A stretch of 64,000 nucleotides of DNA from Zingiber officinale. Its lineage: Eukaryota; Streptophyta; Magnoliopsida; Zingiberales; Zingiberaceae. The notes below the pieces were generated by a model. That model saw only the letters and a list, made by a program, of their open reading frames with translations, was not told the DNA's origin and did no database searches. Position numbers and translations under genes: made by a program. Shown here one piece after another: positions 1 through 11,082 of the stretch. The DNA lies in assembly GCF_018446385.1 (NCBI RefSeq), contig NC_055988.1, forward strand, positions 164,188,209-164,252,208, given 5' to 3'. Within the stretch, counting starts at the first letter, position 1. Every line of letters starts with the position of its first letter.

Positions 1-588
1 GTACCTCCGAGTCATTAATAATGACCAATGTGTCAAAGATATATAAGTTCTTATTTCTGAGCATCACACCAACGATGGGTGTACCGGCTATGAAAGATTT
101 AACTTAAAGCTCCACTATGATTCCATTAAGATCTCATTAATTCTCTTTGGCTATTACATTTCTTAAAGATATTAGTGTTGTCTATCTCATAAAGCTTCTG
201 CGGGGACATGCCATTTAGTTGTATTCATCTCGGATCCAGAAAATCCTAACCTTGATAATTTTTATGAACTACTTGGAACAAACAAGGACATCATCTCAAC
301 AATAAATATAAACGGACACGATGGCATGTATAATAATACTAACAATACCAGATCAAGGAATCAATAAACTCCTTATACTAATCAGATTTCATTTGACTTC
401 GCTCTTTAATCTAACTTGAAGGAGAGACATCTAATGATAATAGGGATTTTACCTCCGAGCAATACGATGCTATATAATTTGTTCTTAGCACCTGATGGTA
501 GCTCGAGTTATTTCTAAGATAATTATCTTTGGTCATTTTCTTAATTAGATTTCATTTGACTTCGCTCTTTAGTCTGATTTGAAGGAGG
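1..588. other. Unassigned AT-rich repeat remnant
   Basis: No gene is recognised here. A roughly 39-bp segment (386-424) recurs at 547-586: both read like 'catttgacttcgctcttta' followed by a 'ttgaaggag' purine tract. The second copy directly abuts the copia LTR that begins at 589, so that purine tract could be the polypurine tract of an older element. Reading frames are short and broken. Confidence 0.4.
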
Positions 589-1654
589 TGTGGGTGCAAT
601 CAATTAAAGTTTGATCGAGTACGATGATGATTTTAATGTGTATGTCAAAGAGTGTAAGTTAGGTTTCATATGTGTTTAATATGTGTGTTTGAGTTGTGTA
701 TGACTTGGTAAACCACACATGAGAAACTTGGTGTGGCCAATTTTGGTAAGACTCATCCTATAGCTCGGATCCTTGAGATCGGTAAGGATGGTGCATCCGA
801 GGGAATGTCGAACGAAGAGCAAAGGAGTGGACCGAGGGAAGTGGACTTCAAGGCAACGTGAAGGATAACACGGAGAGGAGCCGTGAGCTCAAGTGCATCT
901 GAGGGACGGACGATGAAGAAGAGATCTTTAAGGGAAACTCCGGAAAGGATGAGTGTGAGTGATTGTAAGGGATTAGTCGACTGATGTGAATGCCAATCAA
1001 CTGGTCCAGGATCATGAAGGCACATAAAGTTTTTGTGCCCAAGGATTGTGATGACCAGTCGACTGATGGAGGTGTTAGTCAACTGGTAAAGAGCTATTGA
1101 ATAGAATCGTAGATTTTGTGGAGTACCGTTGGCTATGTCCAACAGCTACACCAGTCGACTGATGAATGGACCAGTCGACTGGTGTAGAAAATGAGTTGTC
1201 TTGTGATCAACTTTTTTCCACTTTATTTATAGGAAACTTGAGGTATGAAGGAGGTTACTAATTCTTATTGAATACTCCTAAGTGTTTGCCACCAAGCTTT
1301 CAAACCTATTCTCTTTCTCCTAAACTTAAGTCTCCATCTTGTAAAGAGTAAAAGAGCTTTGTGAGAGGTTCTACTCCATTGAAAAGTAGTAAGCTTTAGC
1401 CAGAGTTTGTCGGGGAATCATCCACCAACAGATAATGATTATCTACCTTACGGACACGTCGTGGAATAGGAGCTTTATCTCTAAACCACGTAAACGAACG
1501 TATAGTGTGGTTTGATTTCTTATGTTTGTAGTCTTTAGATTAACTTTCTTTTTATTGTTTATATTTCCGCTATACAACTAACCTTGTAGGAAGTTAACGA
1601 TTTGGGGTAAACAACTATTCAACTCCCCTTCTAGTCGGGCCACGATCTTTAGCA
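589..1654 (+). mobile_element. Copia LTR (5' LTR of element 0)
   Basis: This block starts TGTGGGTGCA and ends AGCA, and a tRNA-Met-type primer-binding site follows two bases later. Inside are repeated GTCGAC palindromes (about 976-1187), including a 42-bp inverted repeat with 16-bp arms at 1146-1187. A TATA-like 'tttatttata' lies at about 1219. Length (1,066 bp) and layout fit a long-LTR copia. No matching 3' LTR is visible in the window. The left boundary is inferred from the TG next to the purine tract. Confidence 0.65.
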
Positions 1655-1656
1655 AG

Positions 1657-1668
1657 TGATATCAGAGC
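1657..1668 (+). other. Primer-binding site (tRNA-Met type)
   Basis: TGATATCAGAGC differs by one base from the canonical plant copia PBS TGGTATCAGAGC. It lies two bases after the LTR and about 50 bp before the gag start. Confidence 0.75.
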
Positions 1669-1718
1669 TAAGGTCGTCCTTCAACGAACTAATCGCCAAG
1701 AAGAGAATCATAATCAAA

Positions 1719-2740
1719 ATGACCGGTTCAAGCATTCATCCACCCAAATTTGAAAGAGATTTCTCTTGGTGGAAAAAGAGAATTGAGGTATTCTTAGAAA
1801 CCGATTTCGACATTATGCAAATCATGAAAAATAGTTTTGAGATACCAGGGATGAAAACAACACAATAATCGACAAATCAAGATGGAGCAAGAAGCAAAGG
1901 GAAGAACATTTAGTAAACTCAAGAGCAATGCATCATTTACTAAATGTGTTTCTCCAACAAGAAGTAACTCGGATTGGAAACTACACAAGCGCTAAGAACT
2001 TGTGGGAAAAGCTAATAGAGCTTCATGAAGGGACATTGGAAATAAAATTGGTAAGAAAAGACTTTCTCTAAACTTAACTCGACAATGTCAAACTTGAAAA
2101 AGGTAAAAAGGTATCAATACTTCATTCTAAAATTAGAAAAATTCTAAATGGACTAACAAATATAGGTGATAAACTCTCCAACCGAGATATGATGATGAAA
2201 CAATCAATGTTTTCCCAAGAACCATCACTTGGATGTCAATTATAGACTCATTCTACATTTTAAAGGATCTAGAAAAGTGTACTCTAGATGAGTTCTTCTC
2301 AACCATGGAGCTTCATGAGACTCGAATTGAAGGTTTAGATGGAGAAGCTTATAGATCAAAGGGAGTAGCACTTGTAGTCAACAAGGAGAAAGGGAAGAAG
2401 AAGAAGTCACTATCTCCACCATCCTCTGATTCCAAGGAGTCAAGTGCCTCAATGGATAGTGATCAAGAGGCATACATGGTAAGGAGGATGAGAAAAGCAT
2501 TTAAGAATTGTAATTCTAACAAATTACATGCTAGGAAAAGTTTAAGGGGCAAGAGTAGAACAAGGAGGATCATATGCTACAATTGTCAAGAAAAAGGACA
2601 CATGAGGGATGAATGCCCCCTCTTGAAGAAGAAAGAAGGAAAGAATAAAGAAGAAAAGAAGAAGACAAGAGAAAAAGGGAAGAAGACCCAAAATCTAAAA
2701 GTAACATCGGATGATCCTCTCTCATTGGAAGGAGAAGAAG
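1719..2740 (+). pseudogene. Copia gag polyprotein remnant
   Basis: This is the start of a Ty1/copia gag, the structural protein that packages element RNA. The likely start at 1719 gives MTGSSIHPPKF, a start shared with the gag of copia A. The frame soon breaks: there is a stop at 1866 and the reading shifts several times. The best-preserved part (2233-2775 frame) has a lysine-rich, Ser-rich linker and one CCHC zinc knuckle, CYNCQEKGHMRDEC, near 2575-2617, followed by a Lys/Glu-rich tail. The coding region is cut at 2741 where copia B begins, so protease, integrase and RT are absent. It is a dead copy. Confidence 0.8.
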
Positions 2741-3206
2741 TGTTGGATCGTGAAAACGATAGAGGGGGAGGGTGAATAGATTTCTTTGAAAAATCGTTAT
2801 CGAGTAAGCAGCGGAAACAGAAAGATAAATACAATGCTAACAAAACCAGTGTTATTTGGTTCGGAGCCTTCGATGACTCGTACTCCAAGGCCTAGGTCCC
2901 GCGGACATATCTATGGGCAATCCACTAAAAACCTCTTCTGATACCCCCGGAGGAGAGAATTGAGTACAAAGAACTAGGTCAAGTGCAACAAACTGCACTT
3001 GTCCTTTTTATAGAAATTAAATATAGAAAAAATATGTTACCAACACTTAAGGTACTAAAATGAAGTGCTTTGTGTTGATGTCTATCTGCTGGGCGCGAAC
3101 GAAACTCCTCGGATCAGTTGTCGGGCTCAGTAGCTTTGTAGTAGAGTCGTAGCAGCAATCGGAAGTAGTCGGAGGCTTCAATGTACGCGCAATAGCTTGT
3201 ATATCG
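2741..3206 (-). mobile_element. Copia B 3' LTR, first part
   Basis: This begins TGTTGG and is the left piece of a 3' LTR of a minus-strand copia; the other piece is 7707-8521, which ends CCAACA. The two are separated by insertion of copia A, whose target-site duplication is TATCG (3202-3206) and TATCA (7702-7706). Joined length is about 1,280 bp. Confidence 0.7.
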
Positions 3207-4093
3207 TGTTGGCACAGCGGGGCCGACAAGAGGGGAGGGGTGAATTACCGCAAAATAAAATATATCCTCCTCATACTTTCAACTATTAAATAGTAACAAT
3301 AAAATAAAAACAAATAACAGAAAAGAAAGAAAGAAGACTCAGGGATTTGACTTGATTACAACTTATGTGGTTGTTAATCCAAGACGGTTGAACAGCTCAG
3401 ACAGAATCTCCTTCTTTGAAGGCGGAGAAACCTTTTACACACTAAAAGCTCTTAAGCGTTGCTGGAAATTGAATACAGAGTTGAATGATTATTTCCTAGC
3501 TCCAGAGGCCTTTATATAGCTCCTAGAAATCCTATCTCGAGTTTTGAGGGCACCTCTAAAGGGGTTGAGGGCGCCTCCAAGGGGATAAACGGATAAAGCT
3601 TTATCCGCATGACAACGATCACAAAGACTGGGTTGAGGGCGCCCTCATGTGGAGGGCACCATCAACGCAATGGAGGGCGCCCTCAACGCCATGAGGGTGC
3701 CCTCAATGATGCAGGGTATAAACTCCAGCTTCTCTTTTTCTCCTTTTCAGCTTTCGAAGTCCTGATTGCTTGGGTCATTGCGGCCAACCAATATAGGACT
3801 CACCCGAATCTAATTTCCGGCCTTCTGCTCGAGCAGGTTTCTGTCCCAGCTTCTCGTCCCTCGAACGTCGCGCACATTCTTCTTGTCCACCGGTGTACTC
3901 TTCCGCAGCTCTTTCGTCCTTCAGACGCACCGAGCCCGTCAACTCCCTTCCCGTGTCGTCCTTCTCTCTAACTGAGTCTTCCGCTCGACTTCTTGCGCTC
4001 CTAAGCTCCTACACACTTGGACACAGGGATCAAAACCAAACAAGACCTAACCTAACTTGGTTGATCACATCAAAACAATCACGGGGACCAACA
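3207..4093 (-). mobile_element. Copia A 3' LTR
   Basis: This 887-bp LTR has 6-bp inverted ends (TGTTGG and CCAACA). It is very similar along its whole length to 6811-7701, its 5' partner. It holds GAGGGCGCCCTC-type palindromes (about 3620-3715) just upstream, in minus-strand sense, of a TATA box at about 3514. Just outside its right edge (4094-4111) is a C-tract that reads as a polypurine tract on the minus strand. This orients the element and makes this copy the 3' LTR. Confidence 0.85.
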
Positions 4094-4111
4094 ATCTCCC
4101 CCTTTTTGATG
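4094..4111 (-). other. Copia A polypurine tract
   Basis: On the minus strand this reads ATCAAAAAGGGGGAGATT and abuts the 3' LTR start TGTTGG, the expected place for plus-strand priming. The same motif abuts the copia B LTR at 8522-8539. Confidence 0.75.
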
Positions 4112-4849
4112 TACATCAACCCAAGTTCAAGTTAGGGGGAAAACAGACAAGAAGTAATTTAAAGAAATTACTAAACTAATATTTTAAGCATAAAAATTAC
4201 AATAGTAGAATTTACAATTTTCTAAGTAAAAAAATATTAGCTTGTTCCTATCCAAAAAAAATTCTAATTTCTATTTTCATGCTTTATCAGTAAGTTAATT
4301 AAATATTTTATTTCAATATTTTGGCTTCCCGACAGTGGCGAGATACTAGGCCTTTTTGGTTATTGGAGCAACAATCACTTTCTTAGACAAAGCCTCATAA
4401 AGAAATTAACTGTTTAATTTTTCTTGCTAAAAGCGCTAACTTACAAAAATTTAATCTAGAAAAGATTTTGGAACCCAGTATAGGTTCCTTCCAACTGGAT
4501 TAATCAAGTATTTAAGAGGTACATAACTTTTGGGAACTTTTCTAAGTTGTCTCTGATGTTTTCTAATATACCAATTCAACTTTCCATAAATTCTAAGATT
4601 TGATTTTTGAAATTTGTTTGGTTTAAAGCATGCATCAATTCAGATTTTTAATTTTCATTTTCAAATTATTGTTTTCTGATTTTAAATTATCTAACATTAA
4701 TTGTAAGTCAGTAATTTCTTTTTCTGATTTTACTAAATCTTTTATATGAATTTTGATAAATTGAAAAGACTATTTAGGGGTTAGAGTACGTACCTTACTT
4801 ACCTCTATTTCTGATGCTCCCCCTTCATTGTAGCTTTCTTCTGATGATT
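4112..4849. other. AT-rich 3' untranslated part of copia A
   Basis: No coding signal is seen. This fills the space between the end of gag and the polypurine tract, where pol would normally lie. Confidence 0.5.
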
Positions 4850-5876
4850 CTCCTCCTTCATCTATGCTTATCTCTGAGTTGGTTTCTTCTTCAATTTGAT
4901 AGTTGACCATCAGTACTACTCTTGAGAAGGCTTCAACTTCTGATTCGAAGGATGATGATTCATCTCATATAGCCTTCAGACTCTTACGTTTAGAGGACGT
5001 CGGTGTTTGAGACTTCTCCTTATCCCTTTTCTTTAATTTTGGACAGTTATCCTTGATGTACCCTTTCTCGTTGCAGTTGTAATATCGGACTATCCTTCTG
5101 TTGCGTTGGTGCTTTCTCGACTGCGATCTAAATTTATTGGTCTTAATAAACTTATTTAATTTTCTTACCAATAACGCCGCTTCAGTTTCGTCGATTGACG
5201 CTTTAGAGTCGGGATCGTCCATCTCGGCTTGTAGGGCAACATTAAGATTTGACTTCTCTATTTGTTTAGATTATGCAATTTGAGATTCGTGAAGTTCAAA
5301 TGTAGAAAATAAATTTTCTAGCATACTTACCTCAATGCATGTCCTTAGAGATGTAGTATAGTATACATCTACTAAGGACACTCATTCTGGAGTTCTTGGG
5401 AAGACGTTAAGTGCATACCGGATCGAGTCTCTATTTGTTACCGATTTTCCGAGGTTATTCAGTTGAGTTATTAGCTCCTTGATTCTTATTTGGAGTTGCG
5501 CTATCTTCTCGCCATTGTTCATCCGGAGATTTGTAAGCTGAGTCCGGAGGATGTCGCGCATTGCTAACTTCGCTTCTGAGGTACCTTCGTGGAGCTCAAG
5601 GAATTTTTCCCAGAGGTCTTTGGCGGAGTCGTAGCTTCCGATCCGACTTACCTCCCAGGGTGGCAAAACACAGAGCAGATGGAACTCTGCCTTTTCGTTG
5701 GCCACGAAATCAGCTTATTCCTTTTTCATCCAGTTGTATTCTTCCTTGTCTTTAGGGACTGCAAAATCATATTTCATAATTATAAGAATATCAAATTCCG
5801 TTTTGAAGAATACCTCCATTCGGCGTTTCCATATAGCGAAGCTCCATCAAATTTCGGGGGATGAATACTTGCACCG
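4850..5876 (-). pseudogene. Copia A gag (only coding region of the element)
   Basis: A degraded Ty1/copia gag on the minus strand. Its start at about 5876 gives MAGASIHPPKF, similar to the gag of element 0. The central gag domain (5382-5705 frame) contains EVSRIGSYDSAKDLWEKFLE, a signature of the UBN2/retrotransposon gag family. The zinc knuckle region (4965-5222 frame) reads YYNCNEKGYIKDNC, so the first knuckle cysteine is replaced by tyrosine. An acidic Ser/Glu-rich tail follows to about 4850, and then AT-rich sequence runs to the PPT. No protease, integrase or RT lies between gag and PPT, so the element depended on others for movement. Frameshifts are present. Confidence 0.75.
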
Positions 5877-5932
5877 GCCATCGTCTTGATCTTGATGCTT
5901 CAGTCGGAGATCAGTCCTTCTGAGGTGGTCTG

Positions 5933-5946
5933 GCCCTGATATCACC
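5933..5946 (-). other. Copia A primer-binding site, separated from its LTR
   Basis: On the minus strand this reads GGTGATATCAGGGC, a variant of the tRNA-Met PBS seen at 1657. It should lie within two or three bases of the 5' LTR (6811), but the solo LTR 5947-6805 has landed inside it. Confidence 0.65.
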
Positions 5947-6805
5947 TGATCCGGTGGTAAGGACAGGGGACCCTCATGGGCGGAGGGTCAAAGACACGTG
6001 GAGGTCAACCCCAAGTCCGCGCCGAACAGAAGGATGTCGGGCCGAACGGAAGAATGCCCTGCCGAACGGAAGGATGCCGGGCTGAACGGAAGGATGCCGG
6101 GCCGACCTGACATTCGGCCAAGAGCTTCCCGGGCCGGATAGAAGACAACCCGACCATGGGCGGGTTTCCGACGCTCATAGTGAAAAGGGTCACCTGGCCG
6201 AGCGGATAGCCTGCTCGGCCGAAGCATAAAGCATCGTTGCTATGGAACACTCTCAGCCGAGCACCCGGTCGGACCGATACCTACGCCCGATCGGACCTAT
6301 GCCTGCCGAGCCGCTGGCCGCTCGGCGCGGGAACAGAATAGACAAAAGGACAAAGGAAACATCGGGGGAACATCTCCTGACAGCGGGTATGTTCAACGAC
6401 CGGGCCATACGCAAGATCTTACAACAGAGGATCCCGCTGTCCCATCATAGATGTGCTCGGACTGTAGCAGTATGGTGTCAGGTAAGCCCTTCTGACAAGC
6501 CCATACCAAGGTATGGATAGAGGACACGTATGCACCTCGGTATGTGTGCCCGAGCCTCTTCACAGCTCTATATAAAGGGTCCTCACCCTTCGCCGGAGGT
6601 ACGCACTCTCTGATATTGAGAGCCACTTCTTTGTTGTCCACTTGCCTGACTTGAGCGTCGGAGGATCGTCACCGGGAAACCCTTCCCGGCCTGATTTCTT
6701 TGCAGGTTCGTCGGAGCTCCGTGCGACCGGCCGGAGATCTACGTCAGCGCCAAGGAGAGCGCCACGTGCCCAGCGTCCGTTGATTCAGCGATTCGGACAG
6801 GATCA
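5947..6805 (+). mobile_element. Gypsy-type solo LTR 1
   Basis: This 859-bp block starts TGATCC and ends GGATCA, a perfect 6-bp inverted end. It is flanked by TCACC (5942-5946) and TCTCC (6806-6810), a 4/5 match to a 5-bp target duplication. A TATA box (ctatataaagg) lies at about 6568 on the plus strand. Its ends match the LTRs of the Tat-type gypsy at 28.9-39.5 kb and the solo LTR at 43.8 kb. No internal sequence remains, as after LTR-LTR recombination. Confidence 0.8.
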
Positions 6806-6810
6806 TCTCC

Positions 6811-7701
6811 TATTGGCGCAGCGGGGCTGGCAAGAGGGGAGGGGTGAATTGCCTGCAAAATAAAATATACCCTCCTCATGCTTTCAACTCTTAAATAGCA
6901 ACAATAAAATAAAAAAAATAACAGAAAAGAAAGAAAGAAGACTCAAGGATCTGACTTGGTTACAACCTAGGTGGTTATTAATCCAAGGCGGTTGAACAGC
7001 TCAGACAGAATCTCCTTCTTTGAAGGCGGAGAAACCTTTTACACACTGAAAGCTCTTAAGCGTTGCTAGGAATTGAATACAGAGTTGAATGATTATTTCC
7101 TACCTCCAAGGGCCTTTATATAGCTCCTGGAAATCCTATCTCGAGTCTTGAGGGTGCCTCCAAAGGGGTTGAGGGTGTCTCCAAGGGGATAAGCAGATAA
7201 AACTTTATCTGCATGCCAACGATCACAAAGACTGGGTTGAGGGCGCCCTCAACGCCATGGAGGGCGCCCTCATGTGGAGGGTTCCCTCAATGCCATGGAG
7301 GGCGCCCTCAATACTGCAGGATATAAATAGCTCCAGCTTCTCTTTTTCTCCTTTTCAGCTTCCGAAGTCCCGATTGCTTGGGTGATTGCGGCCAACTGAA
7401 ATAGGGCTCATCCGAACCCAATTTCTGGCCTTTTCCTCGAGCAGGCTTCCGCCCTGGCTTCTCGTCCCTCAAATGGCGCACACGTTCTTCTAGTCCACCA
7501 GTGTACTCTTCCGTAACTCTTTCGTCCTTCGGACGCACCGAGCCCGTCAGCTCCATTCCCATGTCGTCCTTCTCACTAGCCGCGTCTTCCACTCGACTTC
7601 CTACACTCCTAAGCTCCTGGACACTTGGACACAGGGATCAAAACCAAACGGGACCTAACCTAACTTGGTTGATCACATCAAAATAATCATGGGGACCAAC
7701 A
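6811..7701 (-). mobile_element. Copia A 5' LTR
   Basis: This is the partner of 3207-4093 (891 against 887 bp), with first bases TATTGG instead of TGTTGG and last bases CCAACA. Three perfect GAGGGCGCCCTC palindromes lie at 7239-7250, 7260-7271 and 7298-7309. They sit immediately upstream, in minus-strand sense, of a TATA box at 7117-7122. Its outer flank TATCA pairs with TATCG left of the 3' LTR. Confidence 0.85.
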
Positions 7702-7706
7702 TATCA

Positions 7707-8521
7707 TTGTTGTATGAAAGCCTCCTCGAAGTAGCCTTATAAAGGGCTTGGAAGGCGCCTTCCAAAGGCCTTGAAGGCGCCTCTAATGGGATAAAATTTT
7801 ATCCCGACTTCGCTACACCTTATCTGCGAATCAGTCAAAATTTATCCTGTGGAAGGCGCCTTCCACGAACAGTACCGAGGCACCTTCCATAGCCATGGGA
7901 GGCGCCTTCGGGTACTGTTCACCCTAATGCAACTTTGTTCCTTTGCTTCCTTTCTTGCCCTGCAACAAATGTGTTAGCCCAAAATATCCTGCAAGACAAG
8001 TGTTAGCACAAAAAATAGAGTAATTAGTTCCTGTCCTCCTAGGATCAGGAACTCGTCAAGGTCTTAGTCTAAGGATCCCAAATGGTCATAGGTTGGACCG
8101 CGCGACGCCTACTGTCCCTCAACTGGAATGTGTCCTTGCAGTCACTCTCCTCCAGTGACTTACCCTTACTTATCTTTTGCTAGACATCCAGTCAGCCGTC
8201 GATCAGTCTGGACTTTGTGTCAGCTATCAGGTTAGCCCGTCGACCTAGCTGGGCTTCATGGCAGATGTCAGCCCCGTCGACCTATCTGGACTTTGTGCCA
8301 GATATCAGGTCAGTCCATTGGCCTATCTGGACTTTTTGCCAGCTATCAGGTCGGCCCGTCGACCTAGCTAGGCTTCTCACCAGCTATCCGGTCGACCCGT
8401 CGACCTAGCTGGATTTCTCCTACACACTCAATCAAAATGTTAGATCATAAAACAACTAATTTAACCTACTTTGTCATTCACCAAAACCTGAGTTAAACTG
8501 TTAGTGCTAACCACACCAACA
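7707..8521 (-). mobile_element. Copia B 3' LTR, second part
   Basis: This continues the LTR interrupted at 3206 and ends CCAACA at 8521, followed by a polypurine tract. It contains 18-bp perfect palindromes centred on GGCGCC at 7748-7765 and 7849-7866, upstream (minus sense) of a TATA-like site at about 7737. A run of GTCGAC-containing units of roughly 60 bp lies at about 8200-8420. Confidence 0.7.
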
Positions 8522-9779
8522 ATCTCCCCCTTTTTGATGCAATGACAACCTGGGTTAAGTTAGTAAAGATATGCAAAAAATAAGTGTACTAAATACAATA
8601 ATTTTGATTTAGTTAGGTTGGTGTTTTGTCTAGTATTTGTTTCTAACTTAAACCACCTAACCCTCTCCTTTTATCATCTATCAAAGATGATAAATAAGTT
8701 AACTTATAAAAATAAAAAAATTTCTAAGTAAATTTTGACAATTGAAAATTTTTCAGGTTTACTAGGGGGCATTAAACTTATAAACGTGAGTAAATTTAAT
8801 AAAAAGGGCAATGATTTTCAAATATGTCTTCAAATATGTATAATTTCTAAAATAAAGTTTTAGATAATTTTCAAAGGCTATTAAGTTTACATAATTTTCA
8901 AACTTTATTAGATTTTCAAGAGATATAAAAAATTTGAAAAATGCTAAAAGATAGTTAGAAAAATTAAGGAAACAACATTTTCAAAATTGAAAGAGTTTTG
9001 AAATGAAAATATTTTAATATAACTTACTAAACATTTTGAATTTTGAATTTTTGAAAAAGAAACATTTTAAGGTTTCCAAAAGTAGTACAATAATATTTTA
9101 AGTAAAATAATTTTTTAAAGACTATATGAAGTCATTTTTAAAAAAATTAGTCAAACTGATCTTTAAAAATTTATTTTTAAAAAAAAAACTTTTGAAGATT
9201 AAGGAAGAAAAAAAAAGAAAAAAAAGGAAAAAAATATTTAAAAAAATGAAATTATTAATACTCCCCCTGAACCTGACAGTATTTTAAAAATAAAACAACT
9301 AGAAAGTGTTCTTAACTGTCTAACCATTAGTTACTCACTAACTATCAGAAGATAGTAGTTTTCACTTGGCTAGTCAGGTTAAGTTAATTTATCCAATTAG
9401 TGTTTGACTAATCTAAAAAACTTAACTTGATTACTGTTAGTGTGGTTTTAACGCACAAACTTGTATTAATACACTGATATAAGCATCTTTAAGTCTAAGC
9501 AATCTGCTTATGCATCTCACCCCTTTCTAAGTTCAGCAATATACAAACAAGGTAACCATAATGTGTTAGTTAGATGCTCAAACCTTAGATCTATAGGAGC
9601 ATACATTTTAAGGATTCGATCTAGACTAAGGCTAAAAACTGATTTTGAAAATACTAAAAGTAGGGAGTTTTGAAAAATAAAAATTTACCAAAGAATTTTT
9701 AAAAATAATTTTGAAAACAATTTTGAAAGTAAAAGCCCTAGTCTATTAAGTACATTCCTAATTTTCGACGTAAATTACT
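8522..9779 (-). other. Copia B polypurine tract and AT-rich 3' UTR
   Basis: The first 18 bases match the copia A polypurine tract. The rest is A/T-rich with no open reading frame of note, and I see no second feature in it. Confidence 0.5.
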
Positions 9780-10799
9780 AAACTCACTTTCAAGGAGGGG
9801 TTTAATGAATATGTCAGCTAGATTAGGCTTGAACTTAATGTATTTGATAGTTCAATGTCTCCTTTAGTGACATGAACCCTGATAAAGTGGTGTTTAATTT
9901 CAATGTGTTTGGTTCGTGAATGATGCACAGGATTTTTTTGTTAAATTAATTGAGCTAACATTATCAATTAATACTTTTATATTTGTAAAGTTTAAATTAA
10001 AATCTTTTAAGGTGTGAATCATCCATAATAATTGTGTGACACATTCTCCGATAGCTATATATTCTGACTTAGTAGTAGATAACGCAACACAGTGTTACAT
10101 TCTATTAAACCAGCTAACAAGCGATGGGCCCAGTAGTTGACATCCACTACTTATATCTTTACGGTCTAATTTACAGCCAGCGTAATCTGAGTCAGAATAA
10201 CATATTAGTTTGAAGTTATTTATTTTAGGATACCAAATTCCTACATTTGATGTTCCTTTAAAATATCTAAAGATTCTTTTGACTTGAGTCAAATGAGATC
10301 CTTTAGCACAGGTTTGATATCTAGCACACATACTAACTGCAAATAAAATATCAGGTCGACTTTCAGTTAAGTACAGTAGGCTACCTATGACACTCCTATA
10401 GTAGTTTAAATCAACTAGTTTTCCATTAGGATCATCGTCTAGGGTTGTGTTAACTGTCATAGGTGTCTTTATTTCTTTAGTATTTTTCATTCCAAATTTT
10501 TTAAGTAATTCTTTAATATATTTTTATTGATAAATGTAATTATCTTCATTTGTTTGTTTAATTTGTAATCCTAGAAAATAAGTTAATTTACCTACTAGAC
10601 TCATTTCAAATTCTTGTTCCATTAGAGTTATAAATTCTTGTAAAAATTCTAAGTTAGTTGACCCAAAGATTATGTCATCTACATAAATCTAGGCTATAAA
10701 GATATCTTCTTTGATTGATTTTACAAATAGGGTTGGGTCAATTTGTCCTTGGTTGAATCCTTTGGAGATGAGGTAAGAGGTCAACCTTTCATACCTCGC
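9780..10799 (-). pseudogene. Copia B reverse transcriptase/RNase H remnant
   Basis: This is the C-terminal part of a Ty1/copia pol. Near 10663-10692 the minus strand encodes the RT active-site motif YVDD, with a stop just before it. Downstream, 10095-10490 keeps RSVIGSLLYLTESRPDILFA and the RNase H start CYSDSDYAGCKLDRK, both standard for the family. The 5' two-thirds of the element (gag, protease, integrase, N-terminal RT) is missing: copia similarity stops at about 10799 and unrelated tandem-repeat sequence begins. No 5' LTR is seen. Confidence 0.85.
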
Positions 10800-10837
10800 T
10801 CCATGGGTATTCGGGAGTCGAAGGATTGACTTGGAAC

Positions 10838-11082
10838 TAGGGGTGAGCATTCGGTTAATTTGGTTAATTAGGTTAATTTGGTATTAATTTTGTATAAATT
10901 TTTTTATTATTTTTTAAAATAAATTTGGTTAATTCTATGTAAACCGATATAATCTATTTTAAATTTAATTCGATTAATCCAGTTTTAGCAAAATTTTGAT
11001 TCGATTCGGTTAGCCAACATTAAATCAGTTTTCGATTAATTCGATTAATTTATATACAAAATTAACCGAATAGTCACCCCTA
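10838..11082. mobile_element. hAT-type MITE
   Basis: A 245-bp AT-rich element with terminal inverted repeats of about 23 bp starting TAGGGGTGA at both ends. It is flanked by an 8-bp direct repeat, CTTGGAAC (10830-10837) and CTTGGAGC (11083-11090), with one mismatch. Eight-base target duplications with TAGGGGTG-type ends are typical of the hAT superfamily. It has no coding capacity. Confidence 0.75.

Noticed and set aside
5988..6863. Several frames of 70-92 codons
   Set aside because: All lie inside gypsy solo LTR 1 or the copia LTR edge, which are non-coding.
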